Shown: positions 19,797-31,016, numbered from the stretch's first letter. The stretch is DNA of 64,000 nt from an uncultured Ruminococcus sp. (GCA_947624255.1 CANQJO010000007.1:1-64000), one strand, 5' to 3'. Notes: a model not told the origin generated them from the letters alone. Translations and numbers: made by a program.

Positions 19797-21716
19797 CTAA
19801 CCCTCAAGCTCAATGAGCCTTTCAAGATATTCGTCTATTTTCCGTTTCAGATCGTCTATTTCAGTGCATTTTTCATTCATGAGCTGATAATCGGCACAAA
19901 CCTCATCGCTGCTTATTTGCTCCGTGAGAACGTCTATCCGCTCCTGAAAAGCATCTATTTCGCTTTCAAGGCGGCGCATCTCGCTTTTTCTGGCAGCATC
20001 TTCGCTCCTCTGTCGTTTGCTCCTGTAGGTGCGGGACGCATTTACAGCCTGTGCAGCCTTTTGCTGCTTTTCCTCGTAAGCAAGCCGCTTTGCTTCTGCC
20101 TCCTCGTCACGCAGCAGCTCGAGATATCTGTCGAATCCGAAATCATGACACCTATATGAGCCCTCTGTCAGCTCTATAAGCCTGTCTGCCGTTCTGCTGA
20201 GAAGATATCGGTCATGAGAAACGAATATCAGCGTTCCCGTGTACTGCGAAAGTGCATCCTCCAGAGCTTCACGGGAGGAAAGATCAAGATGATTTGTCGG
20301 CTCGTCAAGTATCAGGACGTTTCCGTGCTCCTGCATCATTATGGCAAAGCAGAGCTTCGCTCTCTCTCCTCCGCTGATGACACCAACGTTCTTGAAGACA
20401 TTCTCTCCCACGATGCACACCTGTGCAAGGAGGTTTCGCACCTCAAGATCCGACATGGACGGAAAACGCTCATGAAGCTCCTCCATGACTGTAAGCTCAC
20501 TGTTCAAGCCGGCAAACTCCTGATCGAAATACGATATCTTTACATTGCTGTTAAAGCGGATATTTCCCTTATGAGGCAGTTTATTGCAGATAATTTTCAG
20601 CAGAGTCGATTTTCCTATGCCGTTGTCTCCGATGATCCCCACCTTTTCACCACGGCGGATCTCAAAGCTGATATTGTCCACAAGTGTGCGGCGTGAGATC
20701 CCCTCCCCTACAGAAATATCAGCATTCTTGACTTTCAGCACCTCTAAAGGCGGCTCGACACTATAGGTAAACCGCAGTTTCGCCCTTTTATTTTCGTGGA
20801 ACGGCTTTTCGGTGCGCTCCATTTTTTCGAGCTGTTTTCTGCGGCTCTGAGCCATTTTTGTTGTTGAAGCCCTTACAAGATTTTTTGCAACATAATCCTC
20901 CATTGCAGCGATCTGCTTCTGCTGAAGCTCATACTCCTTTTCACGGCGTATATCATTCTCCTCACGCTGACGCACAAAGGCAGTATAATTTCCTCTGTAT
21001 CGGTTAAGCGTTCCCCTTTCGATCTCGCAGATCGACGTACACACTCTGTCGAGAAAATATCTGTCATGAGAGACCGTCAGCACTGCGCCTTTATATGACC
21101 GGAGATACTCCTCCAGCCACATCACCGTCCTGAAATCAAGATGATTCGTAGGCTCGTCAAGTATCAGGAGGTTCGGCTCTTCAAGCAGCAGACGTGCAAT
21201 ACAAAGGCGTGTTTTTTCACCGCCGCTGAACCCGGAGATCACCCGGCTGAAATGCTCCTCATTGAAACCCATTCCACGCAGTACCATGTGTATTTTAACA
21301 TCGGTATTGTAGCCGTCATTTGCCTCTATCCATGAAGTCAGCTGCTGATATTCATCGGCAGAGGAACTGTCTCCGTTGGAGATCTCCTGCTCTATCTCAC
21401 GCAGACGCTCTATCCCAAGATGTATCGGCTCAAAGACCTTCTGCATCTCCTCCATGACAGTATTATCGGAGTCAAGACCGCCCATCTGTTCAAGATAACC
21501 GATAGTTGTCTTGCCTGCCATTGAGATGATACCGTCCTTTTCGGTAAAGCGGTCCGGTTCGGTATGCCCGGTGATTATTTTCAGGAGCGTTGTTTTTCCG
21601 CAGCCGTTCACTCCCACAAGACCTATCTTGTCGTTTTCGTCTATTGTGAGAGATATATTCGACAGCACCGGCGCTCCATTATAGAATTTACTTATATTTG
21701 TAAGACTTAAAAGCAT
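19797..21716 (-). CDS. ABC-F family ATP-binding protein
   Basis: Two ABC domains (GVNGCGKTTLLKII, FSGGEKTRLCIARLLLEEPNLLILDEPTNHLD; GDNGIGKSTLLKII, SGGERAKLCFAIMMQEHGNVLILDEPTNHLD), no TM segments, coiled-coil C-terminus. Confidence 0.95.
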   Translation of the reverse strand: MLLSLTNISKFYNGAPVLSNISLTIDENDKIGLVGVNGCGKTTLLKIITGHTEPDRFTEKDGIISMAGKTTIGYLEQMGGLDSDNTVMEEMQKVFEPIHLGIERLREIEQEISNGDSSSADEYQQLTSWIEANDGYNTDVKIHMVLRGMGFNEEHFSRVISGFSGGEKTRLCIARLLLEEPNLLILDEPTNHLDFRTVMWLEEYLRSYKGAVLTVSHDRYFLDRVCTSICEIERGTLNRYRGNYTAFVRQREENDIRREKEYELQQKQIAAMEDYVAKNLVRASTTKMAQSRRKQLEKMERTEKPFHENKRAKLRFTYSVEPPLEVLKVKNADISVGEGISRRTLVDNISFEIRRGEKVGIIGDNGIGKSTLLKIICNKLPHKGNIRFNSNVKISYFDQEFAGLNSELTVMEELHERFPSMSDLEVRNLLAQVCIVGENVFKNVGVISGGERAKLCFAIMMQEHGNVLILDEPTNHLDLSSREALEDALSQYTGTLIFVSHDRYLLSRTADRLIELTEGSYRCHDFGFDRYLELLRDEEAEAKRLAYEEKQQKAAQAVNASRTYRSKRQRSEDAARKSEMRRLESEIDAFQERIDVLTEQISSDEVCADYQLMNEKCTEIDDLKRKIDEYLERLIELEG

Positions 21717-21734
21717 ATTATTTTCCTTAACAGA

Positions 21735-23885
21735 TCAATCTTTAACAGTTATGTGATCCAGAACCGCATTTACCTTTGACGGCTCATATAAAAATACAAC
21801 TATCTCAAGATCGGGAATAAATGATGTATTCGCAAAATCAAGATCTATCTCGACATTTCCATCGCTTCCGATCATATCGGAGGTCAGTTCCTCATGAGCA
21901 TATACCGTATTCAAGGAGGTGCTCTTTACTTCCGCAAATCCGATATTTTCAGTCTCTGCAAAAGCAAAATCAAGATCAAGTGTAAATGTATGATCTCCCT
22001 CATCAAGATCCACATAAGGTCCGTAGCAAAGGTAATTATTTACAGGATCGCTCTTTATATCATCGGTTTCCTCAATATAACAGCTATTATCGAACACATT
22101 CATGAAGCTCAGCGGAAGATTTGCGGAGGTTTCACCGTTTGCTGCACCTTTCATAAGGATATGCCTGTCAGAGGAATCCACTATCTCATATCCCGGCATA
22201 TTTATCAGATCACTCTTATTCGCAAAAATGTACACATTATCGCCGATCTCGTCAGAGCTGTCCGCATATCTGACCGTTTTGTCCGGGAGCATATACTGTA
22301 GAAACGATAAAAAGGTTCCTGAATTTTCCGCAGCCCTAAACTCAGCCGCAGGGATATCCCTGACTCTTTCGATGAGCTGCCGGTCGCCTGCGTATGCCTC
22401 CTGATTCTTTTCAATGGCTAATCTTGCTGACGGCGTCATGTGAGTGAAGGTCGCCGCAAGAACGGCCGATGCCGCATAAAGTCCGATATTCCTTTTTTTT
22501 ATTGAGGATATTATCAGCAATAAGCCGAATATCGCTGCCGCCGCTATCGCATACGAGTTGAATACTGTTCCGTACTTTTCATAGTAAAGGCACAATCCCG
22601 GAGCACACACCTTATTGAATACCGGAGAGCTTACTTGACCAATAAGGGAAGACGCTCTGTTTGCTCCTGCAAGCATTATCCCCGGTACGGCAAAAATGAA
22701 AATCATATCCTTTTTGTCAATATTCTGCATGAAACAAAGTCCCGTCATTATCAGCATACCGACCGTCATATCAAAATATCTTGTGTAGATAATGTGATCT
22801 ATCCTCGAAAATGTATACATGAAGATACTGCTTATGAGCCATGAGGATATGAACGCACAAAAAATGAATATCATCACATAAATTCTCGCATCAGGTGATC
22901 TCTTTGACTTTGATCTTTTCTTTTTACGGGAAGCCTTTATCACATTCACGCACTCCCCTGCCGTGAAGCGGAATATCCCCCACAGTGCAAAAAGTCCCAC
23001 GCACATAGTTGCTGCACAAAAAGCAAATGCCTGAGATGCCATGACCGATAGCAGCCGCTTTATACCGTCAAAGGAGGAGAGTGATGCTTTAAGATTGTTT
23101 ACCATTCCCTCGGCATTGTTTCCTCCGGCATTGCCTGACCAGATATAGCTCTCCAAGATCCTGCGGATGATCGTATTAGCTGCAAATCCCACTATCAGTG
23201 CTCCAAGAAATGCACCTCCGTGCCGAAGATCGACCTTCTTGAAAAATAAACAGAGCAATATCGCAAGCACGACCGAAGCTGCAACGCCGATACATCTGTT
23301 ATGTATCATATAGATGTAGGCGCAAAGAAGTCCCAAACAGACAGTATTCAGATACGTTGGTTTTTTTATTGCTCTTATAAGCAAAGCGGTAATGAGCACC
23401 GTAACAAAGAGCAGAGCAGCCTCTGTCATGGTAATGCCCGCATTGAACTGATACGATGTGTAGAGTATCGCCGCCGCAGATACAGCTCCTGCATAAAGCC
23501 TGCTCACCTTGGGGAACAGAAACCGCAGGATATATATATACAGGAAATACGAGGCTATCTCCATGACAATATTCATGATAAGCATTGTCCTATAGAGCAT
23601 TACCGGATCGGAAATGAGCTTCATGAACGGAGCAAGAAGAAAGCTGTATCCGAAAGAATACCATGCAAGAGTCTTCCCCACGCCTCGCCAGTCGTATCCG
23701 GCGATCGTGGCTGCATGAGTCCAGTAGCCCATTTCATCGTTGAAAACAAACGGATTATAACACTTTCCGACAATTCCGATATTAGCGATAAATATTATCA
23801 CAGCAAAAGCTGCTATAAGGACCTCATTGACAGTTATTCCGCTTATAATGCTTTTACCGTTTTTTTTATTCCGAACCGCCTTCAT
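21735..23885 (-). CDS. Polytopic membrane protein, possibly a GT-C-like glycosyltransferase, with C-terminal extracytoplasmic beta-rich domain
   Basis: Many hydrophobic segments, then a soluble C-terminal region (GPYVDLDEGDHTFTLDLDFAF...); lies in the polysaccharide operon. Confidence 0.75.
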   Translation of the reverse strand: MKAVRNKKNGKSIISGITVNEVLIAAFAVIIFIANIGIVGKCYNPFVFNDEMGYWTHAATIAGYDWRGVGKTLAWYSFGYSFLLAPFMKLISDPVMLYRTMLIMNIVMEIASYFLYIYILRFLFPKVSRLYAGAVSAAAILYTSYQFNAGITMTEAALLFVTVLITALLIRAIKKPTYLNTVCLGLLCAYIYMIHNRCIGVAASVVLAILLCLFFKKVDLRHGGAFLGALIVGFAANTIIRRILESYIWSGNAGGNNAEGMVNNLKASLSSFDGIKRLLSVMASQAFAFCAATMCVGLFALWGIFRFTAGECVNVIKASRKKKRSKSKRSPDARIYVMIFIFCAFISSWLISSIFMYTFSRIDHIIYTRYFDMTVGMLIMTGLCFMQNIDKKDMIFIFAVPGIMLAGANRASSLIGQVSSPVFNKVCAPGLCLYYEKYGTVFNSYAIAAAAIFGLLLIISSIKKRNIGLYAASAVLAATFTHMTPSARLAIEKNQEAYAGDRQLIERVRDIPAAEFRAAENSGTFLSFLQYMLPDKTVRYADSSDEIGDNVYIFANKSDLINMPGYEIVDSSDRHILMKGAANGETSANLPLSFMNVFDNSCYIEETDDIKSDPVNNYLCYGPYVDLDEGDHTFTLDLDFAFAETENIGFAEVKSTSLNTVYAHEELTSDMIGSDGNVEIDLDFANTSFIPDLEIVVFLYEPSKVNAVLDHITVKD

Positions 23886-25051
23886 ATACTGTCAATGACC
23901 TCCCTGAATTTTTTCATGATGACCTCCCAGCGATAGTTTTTCTCCACATACTCGGCAGCGTTCCGGCGCATGAGAGAATACTCCTCCGGGTGGCAGAGAA
24001 TATAGTCGATAACGCCCTCAAATTCAAAATAGCTGTTGTAATAGAGACCTCCGTTGCTTTTTACGCAGTGCCCTTTCAGCACATCACACGCTCCGTTGAC
24101 GATCACCGGCACAGAAAGCTTCATCGCCTCAAGCACAGAGATCGAAAGGCTCTCGAACATCGAAGGAAGTATGAGGCATTTTGCGCCTGATATTCCGCTG
24201 AATTTATCTTCCTCGCTGACAAATCCCAGACTGATTATATCTTTGTGCCTTGGGATACTGCACACGGGTTTACCCATGAGCACCAGTTTCAGACTGCTTT
24301 TACGGCGCATCTTATATTCTGTGAAGTATCTGAACATCTCAGGACAGTTCTTGCCCTCATCAATACGTCCCACATAAATGATATAATCTCCCTCAATGCC
24401 GAATTTGCACCGAAACGCTTTTTCGTCCGGGACAGTGTCTATTTTCACGCCCGTCCCCATGACATCGCACGGGATATCCTCCGTATGAAAAAGCCGCTGC
24501 ACAAGAGCACGCTCCTCGTCAGTGAGGAAAACGTATGCTTTCGGGAGCTTGAAGAGCTTTTCAAATGTCTTGAAATGAATGAACGGCTCTTCATGGGCAG
24601 TGGGAATGAATATCGCCTTTTCCGATACCTCCGGCATACCCATGACCGTCAGATAATACAGATACGTCACAAAAATAAAGGCGTGATAGCTGTCCTTGCT
24701 TTTTCTGATATATTCTATAGCTCCGGGAGCGACAGGTCCCTGCTTTTCAAACCAGATACGCTCTGTTTCGGCATCTCTTTCCGGCGAGGAAAGATATTTC
24801 CCGTTGAAATCATTAAAATCCTCTGCCCGGTCACAGACTGTGGGGAAACGGTATACATGAACGCCGTTTATCTCCTCACGGTCGGCGGTGTAGTGGTTCT
24901 CCCATGTGGTATAGTCCAGAGCCTTTGTAGTGATAACGTCCACCTCATAATCGGCAGTAAGGCGTTCGGCGATCAGACGGGTGTAATACTCCGATCCGCC
25001 GTTGACTTCAAGACCATAACGCTGATTTACTAATGCTATTCTCTTTTTCAT
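23882..25051 (-). CDS. GT4-family glycosyltransferase
   Basis: YVGRIDEGKNCPEMFRYF, LPSMFESLSISVLEAMKLSVPVI. Confidence 0.9.
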   Translation of the reverse strand: MKKRIALVNQRYGLEVNGGSEYYTRLIAERLTADYEVDVITTKALDYTTWENHYTADREEINGVHVYRFPTVCDRAEDFNDFNGKYLSSPERDAETERIWFEKQGPVAPGAIEYIRKSKDSYHAFIFVTYLYYLTVMGMPEVSEKAIFIPTAHEEPFIHFKTFEKLFKLPKAYVFLTDEERALVQRLFHTEDIPCDVMGTGVKIDTVPDEKAFRCKFGIEGDYIIYVGRIDEGKNCPEMFRYFTEYKMRRKSSLKLVLMGKPVCSIPRHKDIISLGFVSEEDKFSGISGAKCLILPSMFESLSISVLEAMKLSVPVIVNGACDVLKGHCVKSNGGLYYNSYFEFEGVIDYILCHPEEYSLMRRNAAEYVEKNYRWEVIMKKFREVIDSI

Positions 25052-26256
25052 ATATTTTCACCGAGTATCTCTCCGAAAAATTTCTTGTACTTGTCTACGA
25101 TCACGTCCCAGTCAAAATTAGACCGTACATACTCTCTGCCGTTACAGCCCATGAGCCATGCATCATTTTTATGCTCTGTGATATAGTCTGCACAGGCTTC
25201 AAATTCAAAGTAATTGCCGAAATATAATCCACCGTTTGATTCGCTTACGAAATTCCTCGTAACGGCACAATCCTCATGTACAAGCACCGGTCTTCCGCAA
25301 AGCCAGCTTTCCATGATAACAAGAGAGAAACTCTCGTTTTTCGACGGCTGACAGAGAAACTCGGAAGCTCCCATTGCATTGTATTTATCCTGTCTGTCAA
25401 CAAATCCCAAATCAATTATCCTGCCGTTTTTCACAAGCTCTTCGGGAATATCGATCTCTCCGCCGCCTATCAGCACAAGACGCAGATCGGTCTCATTTCG
25501 GCTGATATATTCGGCGAAATATTTCACCAGCGTATGGACATTCTTTCCCTCGTCCTTTCGTCCGGCATACAGGATAAACCGTTCATTTATGCCGAATTTC
25601 TCCCTGAACGCCGCAGGATCTGAGGTTATGGAGGTATCCATGCCTATACCCATGACGATCGTACTTGTACCGCTTTCCGAGAAGCCGTAAAGCTGCTCAG
25701 CCAGCTCAGCCTCCGGACGTGCATTGAAGATCATTCCCGCAGCCTTTGGAAAAACCTCGGCAAATCGTTTCATATGAGCGTAAGCCTCATCGTGGAAACA
25801 CGGTATCAGCACAGATTTTTCCGGACAGGCAAGCACACCGTTATACGTCGTTCCGAACATATACGGAATAAAAACATACAGGGAATATTCATCGCTTTTC
25901 TCACGGAGGTATGTATAAAGCTCCGGACTGTTCACCATTTCCCGAAGAAAAATGTCCTCCTCCTCAACAGATATCCGGGCACCGCTCATGAGTTTCGCAT
26001 TCACAGCATCAAAGGCAGCAGTATCACGCTTTCTTGCCTGGAAGCGGCGTATGGTCATGCCGTTTGCAGTTTTGTCCTCGCCCGCTTTGTAGTAATTGAC
26101 GCTCCAGTCAGCACTGAATTCTCTGACGCAGGTAGTAAGTATCTCCACATTGACTCCGGCATAGTGAAGGTGCGATGCCACTTCACGCAGCTCCATTTCA
26201 GCTCCCCCCGGTATGCCGTCGGCATACCACGGTATAACGAATCCTATTTTTTTCAT
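25048..26256 (-). CDS. GT4-family glycosyltransferase
   Basis: YAGRKDEGKNVHTLVKYF, CQPSKNESFSLVIMESWLCGRPVLVH. Confidence 0.9.
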   Translation of the reverse strand: MKKIGFVIPWYADGIPGGAEMELREVASHLHYAGVNVEILTTCVREFSADWSVNYYKAGEDKTANGMTIRRFQARKRDTAAFDAVNAKLMSGARISVEEEDIFLREMVNSPELYTYLREKSDEYSLYVFIPYMFGTTYNGVLACPEKSVLIPCFHDEAYAHMKRFAEVFPKAAGMIFNARPEAELAEQLYGFSESGTSTIVMGIGMDTSITSDPAAFREKFGINERFILYAGRKDEGKNVHTLVKYFAEYISRNETDLRLVLIGGGEIDIPEELVKNGRIIDLGFVDRQDKYNAMGASEFLCQPSKNESFSLVIMESWLCGRPVLVHEDCAVTRNFVSESNGGLYFGNYFEFEACADYITEHKNDAWLMGCNGREYVRSNFDWDVIVDKYKKFFGEILGENI

Positions 26257-27341
26257 TTATCTTTCCTCTGTTTGCCCTCTGCAAAACTCCTGAGCTGCTT
26301 TTCAAAGACAGCTCTTATCCTTTCATATGAGAAATCCTCCAGCCGTTTGCGCTGTCCTGAGATCACACTGCCGCACAGTTCTTTATCTTTAAGAAGTCTC
26401 TCCATCACTCCTGCGGCAAACAGCGGATCATTGCTGTCAAGAAGCACTCCGCTGCCGCCGAGAGTATCAGAAACAGCACTCGTATCATAGGCGATCACGG
26501 GAACATCAAAGTACATCGCTTCCACAAGCGGAACACAGAATCCCTCATGCTCACTCATGCACAGAAAGGCATGAGCTGTGCGGTAAAATGCAAGTATCGC
26601 CGGAAAGCTGATATGTCCCGTGAAGATAACATTATCCTCCAGCCCGAGTGCCTTAACATATTTAACAAGACGTTCGTAATAATTCTCCATGCCGGTATAT
26701 GAGCCTACAAGTATCAGACGTGCCTGCGGATCGGTCTTCCTGTAGAAATAAAATGCTCTTATGACATTCTCCTGACGCTTGTTGGGAGCGATCCTCCCCA
26801 CAAAAATAATATTTGTCCTGCCGTCACTGTATTTCTTCATTACCCCCTCATCGGGAGCCTGATCGTAATCGCTGAATTTTATAAGTATCGGTCTTACATC
26901 AATGGGACAGGTATATCCCATTTTCAGAAGCTCCGAGCGATTGTAGGCAGAATCCGCAAGACAGTATTCAACACGGCTGCTGAGATATCTCACGCCCTCA
27001 TACCCACGTTCGGTAAGATCAGCCGCCGCCATACTGTACGGCTTGAAAAAAACCGGAGGAGTTATGTTGTGGTAGATCATAATTTTTCGGCAATCAAGCT
27101 CTCCGAACCGGAATGTAAGCTCCGTACCCGTTGATTTGTGATAGATAACGATATCATCTTTGTCAAGAGCTTTCAGCTTGTCCACCTTTTTGGCAATGCC
27201 CTGCGGCAGACGCTTGTCCAGATTTTCGGTGTATATTTCGGTATCGTAGCCCATGTCACGTATAGCTCCGCTGAGAGCTATCGTATCGTTGCCTATGGCA
27301 TCTCCGAACGAAAGCGTGGGAAGAAGCTGTATTATCCTCAT
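26253..27341 (-). CDS. GT4-family glycosyltransferase
   Basis: FVGRIAPNKRQENVIRAF, CMSEHEGFCVPLVEAMYFDVPVIAY. Confidence 0.92.
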   Translation of the reverse strand: MRIIQLLPTLSFGDAIGNDTIALSGAIRDMGYDTEIYTENLDKRLPQGIAKKVDKLKALDKDDIVIYHKSTGTELTFRFGELDCRKIMIYHNITPPVFFKPYSMAAADLTERGYEGVRYLSSRVEYCLADSAYNRSELLKMGYTCPIDVRPILIKFSDYDQAPDEGVMKKYSDGRTNIIFVGRIAPNKRQENVIRAFYFYRKTDPQARLILVGSYTGMENYYERLVKYVKALGLEDNVIFTGHISFPAILAFYRTAHAFLCMSEHEGFCVPLVEAMYFDVPVIAYDTSAVSDTLGGSGVLLDSNDPLFAAGVMERLLKDKELCGSVISGQRKRLEDFSYERIRAVFEKQLRSFAEGKQRKDK

Positions 27342-27811
27342 TCTTCAGCCTGCCCTTCACTGCCGGTATCGCCGGAAATATTCTCTAACTTTTCAAGACG
27401 TTTCATCAGCTCTTTATTTGCAAGCTCAAGAGTTTCAATGCGGTCAAGGAGCTCAATGCTGCTGATGTCATTTTCCTGACTGCGCAGAGAGTTCATTGCT
27501 GTGACAACGTTTGCATTGAAGTCGTCCTGCTCAAAAACAACAGGCTCAACATAGAATTTTATCAGCTTGCGTATCACTTTTTTGAAAAATATTTTTACAG
27601 GATTTCCTTTAAGCTCCTTATATGGCTGTATATAATACCGGGAGTTTATATATGCGAAAGCCTTTTCTCCTCCTCCGGAGCTGCCGGCTGCCTGCACACC
27701 ACGATAGGGAACATCTTCAAAGCTCAGCATATCCGATGTAAGCCCTTTATCCTTGATATCTTGCTTTATCTGTGCCATTATCTCTTCTATATTTATACTG
27801 CTCATAGTCAA
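27338..27811 (-). CDS. Hypothetical protein with C-terminal coiled-coil, polysaccharide-cluster associated
   Basis: 157-aa ORF overlapping the adjacent GT gene by 4 bp; heptad-like LLDRIETLELANKELMKRLEKLE. Confidence 0.75.
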   Translation of the reverse strand: MTMSSINIEEIMAQIKQDIKDKGLTSDMLSFEDVPYRGVQAAGSSGGGEKAFAYINSRYYIQPYKELKGNPVKIFFKKVIRKLIKFYVEPVVFEQDDFNANVVTAMNSLRSQENDISSIELLDRIETLELANKELMKRLEKLENISGDTGSEGQAEE

Positions 27812-27820
27812 GCACTCCTT

Positions 27821-28945
27821 TCATTTGACCGCTACTGCCGCATAGTCCTGACTTCCGAAGATCATATCGGAAACACGCTTCATCACACTGTTGAATTCTC
27901 CGATATTTGCGCCCTCCGCTTCAAGAGGCGGTATCTCATATGGCGGACGGCTGCTTTCGGTATAGATTATCTCAATATTCCGGAAACCTGCCTTTTCAAG
28001 ATAATATTTCATCGTCAGCGGATGGACGGGCTTCGTATGCGACGGATCTATATAGAATGCGTTCGTATATATGGAAAGTGATGTCGGATTCGGTGTCTCC
28101 AGTACAATGCAGCCTCCCGGGACGAGTTTCTCATATGCTGTGCAGCAGAGATCCATTATCCGGGAAATTTCAAGATGCTCCGCTACCTGACCGACAAAAA
28201 TACCGTCAACGCTGTCAAGTTTTGAGAGATACTCCGCTCCGTCACCGCAAACTGCCTCATAGCCTTTCATATTGCAGTAGTCAACATACGGCTGATAGAT
28301 GTCCACCCCTCTTGCGGGAATGCCGTTATCCTTCATAAGTGAGAGAAACTCTCCCCTGCCGCAGCCAATGTCAACGACATTTTTCTTGTCACTGAAATAT
28401 TTCAGATAATATCCCTGAGCTTTCTTGATGCTGTCGATCGAGCCTCTGAAATGATTCTCAAAATCAAAATAGTCGATACAGCTATAGTCGTCCGAGGTCT
28501 GCACTGCCGGAGCGGTCTGCACGACCTCCCTGCTCTCCGGAGCGGAAACTCCGTTTCTTTCAAGAGAGGATATCTTCAGCTTTAAAAATTCGCAGTCGCT
28601 TTCAAGGCGTTCAATGATGCTGTTGTTGTTGCGAAGATTTACGCTGATGTTTTCAACATCATTCCTGAGTAAACCGTCCGTCCCGGCGCAGGCATCAAAC
28701 CTTGTGTCAACATCTTCACGAAGTTCAGCAAGCTCACCTTTAAGAGCATTTATCTCCTGTTCTGCCATATCAAGACGGCTCTGCAGCTCACGGCTGTTTT
28801 CTGCAAGTTCAGCCTCGATGTGTTCCATATCACGGTTTATCGCCTCAAATCCTGACATGATCCCGGGGAACAGTCTCTTTTTGATGATCGCCTTCAAGCC
28901 CCTCTGATTTTTAGAATGCTCCAGAAATTTCGATAGATCGCTCAT
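27821..28945 (-). CDS. Class I SAM-dependent methyltransferase with N-terminal coiled-coil
   Basis: KNVVDIGCGRGEFLSLMKDNGI (motif I). Confidence 0.9.
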   Translation of the reverse strand: MSDLSKFLEHSKNQRGLKAIIKKRLFPGIMSGFEAINRDMEHIEAELAENSRELQSRLDMAEQEINALKGELAELREDVDTRFDACAGTDGLLRNDVENISVNLRNNNSIIERLESDCEFLKLKISSLERNGVSAPESREVVQTAPAVQTSDDYSCIDYFDFENHFRGSIDSIKKAQGYYLKYFSDKKNVVDIGCGRGEFLSLMKDNGIPARGVDIYQPYVDYCNMKGYEAVCGDGAEYLSKLDSVDGIFVGQVAEHLEISRIMDLCCTAYEKLVPGGCIVLETPNPTSLSIYTNAFYIDPSHTKPVHPLTMKYYLEKAGFRNIEIIYTESSRPPYEIPPLEAEGANIGEFNSVMKRVSDMIFGSQDYAAVAVK

Positions 28946-30240
28946 TATATCACCTCAAAAATACGGCTCCCCAGCTCCCAATTGTGTTGTAGTCGAGCTA
29001 TTCCCACATCGCCCATTGCCGAAAGCATGACGATCTTTGCAGCCTCACGGTAGTAGTCCACGGGAATGCCGTCACCTGTCTCAATGGCAATGTCGATGAG
29101 ATACTCTCCGGCAAGAAGTCCGGTATGCTTCAAGTTTATGGTGAACGTGCCGTTCTCCGTCAGCTCAAATTCAGGGAGCTTGTCTATACGTGTGTTCGTT
29201 CCGTAGCACTGAACACCGTCACGGTTGAATATTCCTATACCGAATACAGCATCAGGTACTCTCTCATTTACATTATAGTCTATTTTCAGAGAAATACTCT
29301 CCCCTGTGCGGAATACCTCCTGCTGTGAGCCGTTCTCCGAAAAGACGGTTATCTTCTTTATTCTTGCATTGCCGTTTCCCCAGCGTTTTTTTGCCTGCGG
29401 TGTGTCCTCTGCCGGCGGAGCTTTCTGCTCTGCCTCATTTTCCCGAGACTGCTGCTCCTGCTGCTGTTTCTTTTCAAGATCACGGCGGTTATTTTCCTGT
29501 ATTTTCTGACTCATGAAGTCAAGATATTCGAGATCTATCTCCTTTGGACTTCCCTGCGCTCTGATAACACCCTCATGTATCCATATGGAGCGGTCGCAGA
29601 TCTGCTCTATCTGTCCCAGAGAGTGGGATACTATAACTATTGTCGTTCCGTTAGCCTTTATTTCTTTCAGCTTATTGAAACACTTTGCCTGAAAGTTTGC
29701 ATCTCCCACGGCAAGTATCTCGTCAATAAGAAGTATATCCGCATCAACGTTTATCGCAACAGAAAACGCAAGGCGCATATACATTCCGGAGGAATACGTC
29801 CGGACAGGATTATCTATGAAATCCTCCAGTTCCGAAAAGGCGATGATGTCCTCCAGCCGGGAGTCTATCTCCTTTTTTGTCAGTCCGAAGATCGCCGCAT
29901 TTGTGTAGATATTCTCTCTGCCGCTCATATCGGGATGAAAGCCCGCTCCCAACTCGATAAGACTGGAGACACGTCCGTTCATGGTGATAGTCCCCTCGTC
30001 GGGATACATTATTTTTGTCAGAAGTTTGAGAGTTGTGCTCTTGCCGCAGCCGTTGCGCCCGATAAGACCGACAGCCTCGCCCTTTGATACGGTGAAGCTG
30101 ATCTCACGCAGGACATCTCTTACCTCACATCGTCTGCGCTTGCTGAACAGCAGGCGTTCTTTGAGCTGAGAGCCTTTATCAAGATAGACCTTGAAGCTTT
30201 TTTTAACATTTCTGACCTCTATTGCCGTTTCGTTTAACAT
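28945..30240 (-). CDS. Polysaccharide ABC transporter ATP-binding protein, Wzt-type, with C-terminal substrate-binding-like domain
   Basis: GLIGRNGCGKSTTLKLLTKI, YSSGMYMRLAFSVAINVDADILLIDEILAVGD; C-terminal beta-rich Wzt-C-like region. Confidence 0.93.
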   Translation of the reverse strand: MLNETAIEVRNVKKSFKVYLDKGSQLKERLLFSKRRRCEVRDVLREISFTVSKGEAVGLIGRNGCGKSTTLKLLTKIMYPDEGTITMNGRVSSLIELGAGFHPDMSGRENIYTNAAIFGLTKKEIDSRLEDIIAFSELEDFIDNPVRTYSSGMYMRLAFSVAINVDADILLIDEILAVGDANFQAKCFNKLKEIKANGTTIVIVSHSLGQIEQICDRSIWIHEGVIRAQGSPKEIDLEYLDFMSQKIQENNRRDLEKKQQQEQQSRENEAEQKAPPAEDTPQAKKRWGNGNARIKKITVFSENGSQQEVFRTGESISLKIDYNVNERVPDAVFGIGIFNRDGVQCYGTNTRIDKLPEFELTENGTFTINLKHTGLLAGEYLIDIAIETGDGIPVDYYREAAKIVMLSAMGDVGIARLQHNWELGSRIFEVI

Positions 30241-31016
30241 TATAATTCCTCCGCAAAATGCCTTTGAAGCCTGTTGAACACCAGAACTCCTATTATCAGG
30301 AAAAGCACACCAAGTCCTGCGGCTGACAGCAGCGATGCAAGATCAGGTATCTCCTTGTAATAAAGCACAGCCCTGTAGCAGCCTATAACGTGCGTCATCG
30401 GATTCAGGTTGAAAACAGGAAGAAGCTCATCAGGGACAATGGATTTATCATACATTATCGGTGTCATATACATCCAAGCCATTGAGATTATTCCCAGAAT
30501 ATGCTCTAAATCTCTGAAATAAACGGTCACAGCCGAAGTGAGCATAGCCATTCCCAAAGCGAGAAGATACTCCACCGCCATTATCACCGGCAGGCAAAGC
30601 AATGCTAAAAAATTCAGCCCTGCTCCGGAGATGATTATAACTCCGAAAATAACGATGAAGCATAGGAGCATATTCACAAAGCAGCTTGTGACATATGAAA
30701 TAGGTATCACCATTCGTGGAAAATATATTTTTTTAACAAGATCTTTCTGTGCCACCACCGAGGCTGCTCCGACCGTTATTGAGGAGGAAAAGAATATCCA
30801 CGGTATAAGCGCAACAAAAAGATAGAGATAATAACGCTCTATGTTCGTTTTCAGAATGAAGGAGAACACTATCGTATATACTACCAATTGCAGCAGTGGA
30901 TTTATGAATGTCCACAAAAAACCAAGGACTGAGCCTTTGTATCTTCCACGAAGATCTTTTTTTACAAGGCTGAAAATCATTTGCCTGTAAGCGTATAATT
31001 CTTTAGCAGTATTCAT
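30240..31016 (-). CDS. Polysaccharide ABC transporter permease, Wzm-type
   Basis: KKDLRGRYKGSVLGFLWTFINPLLQLVVYTIVFS; multiple TM helices. Confidence 0.94.
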   Translation of the reverse strand: MNTAKELYAYRQMIFSLVKKDLRGRYKGSVLGFLWTFINPLLQLVVYTIVFSFILKTNIERYYLYLFVALIPWIFFSSSITVGAASVVAQKDLVKKIYFPRMVIPISYVTSCFVNMLLCFIVIFGVIIISGAGLNFLALLCLPVIMAVEYLLALGMAMLTSAVTVYFRDLEHILGIISMAWMYMTPIMYDKSIVPDELLPVFNLNPMTHVIGCYRAVLYYKEIPDLASLLSAAGLGVLFLIIGVLVFNRLQRHFAEEL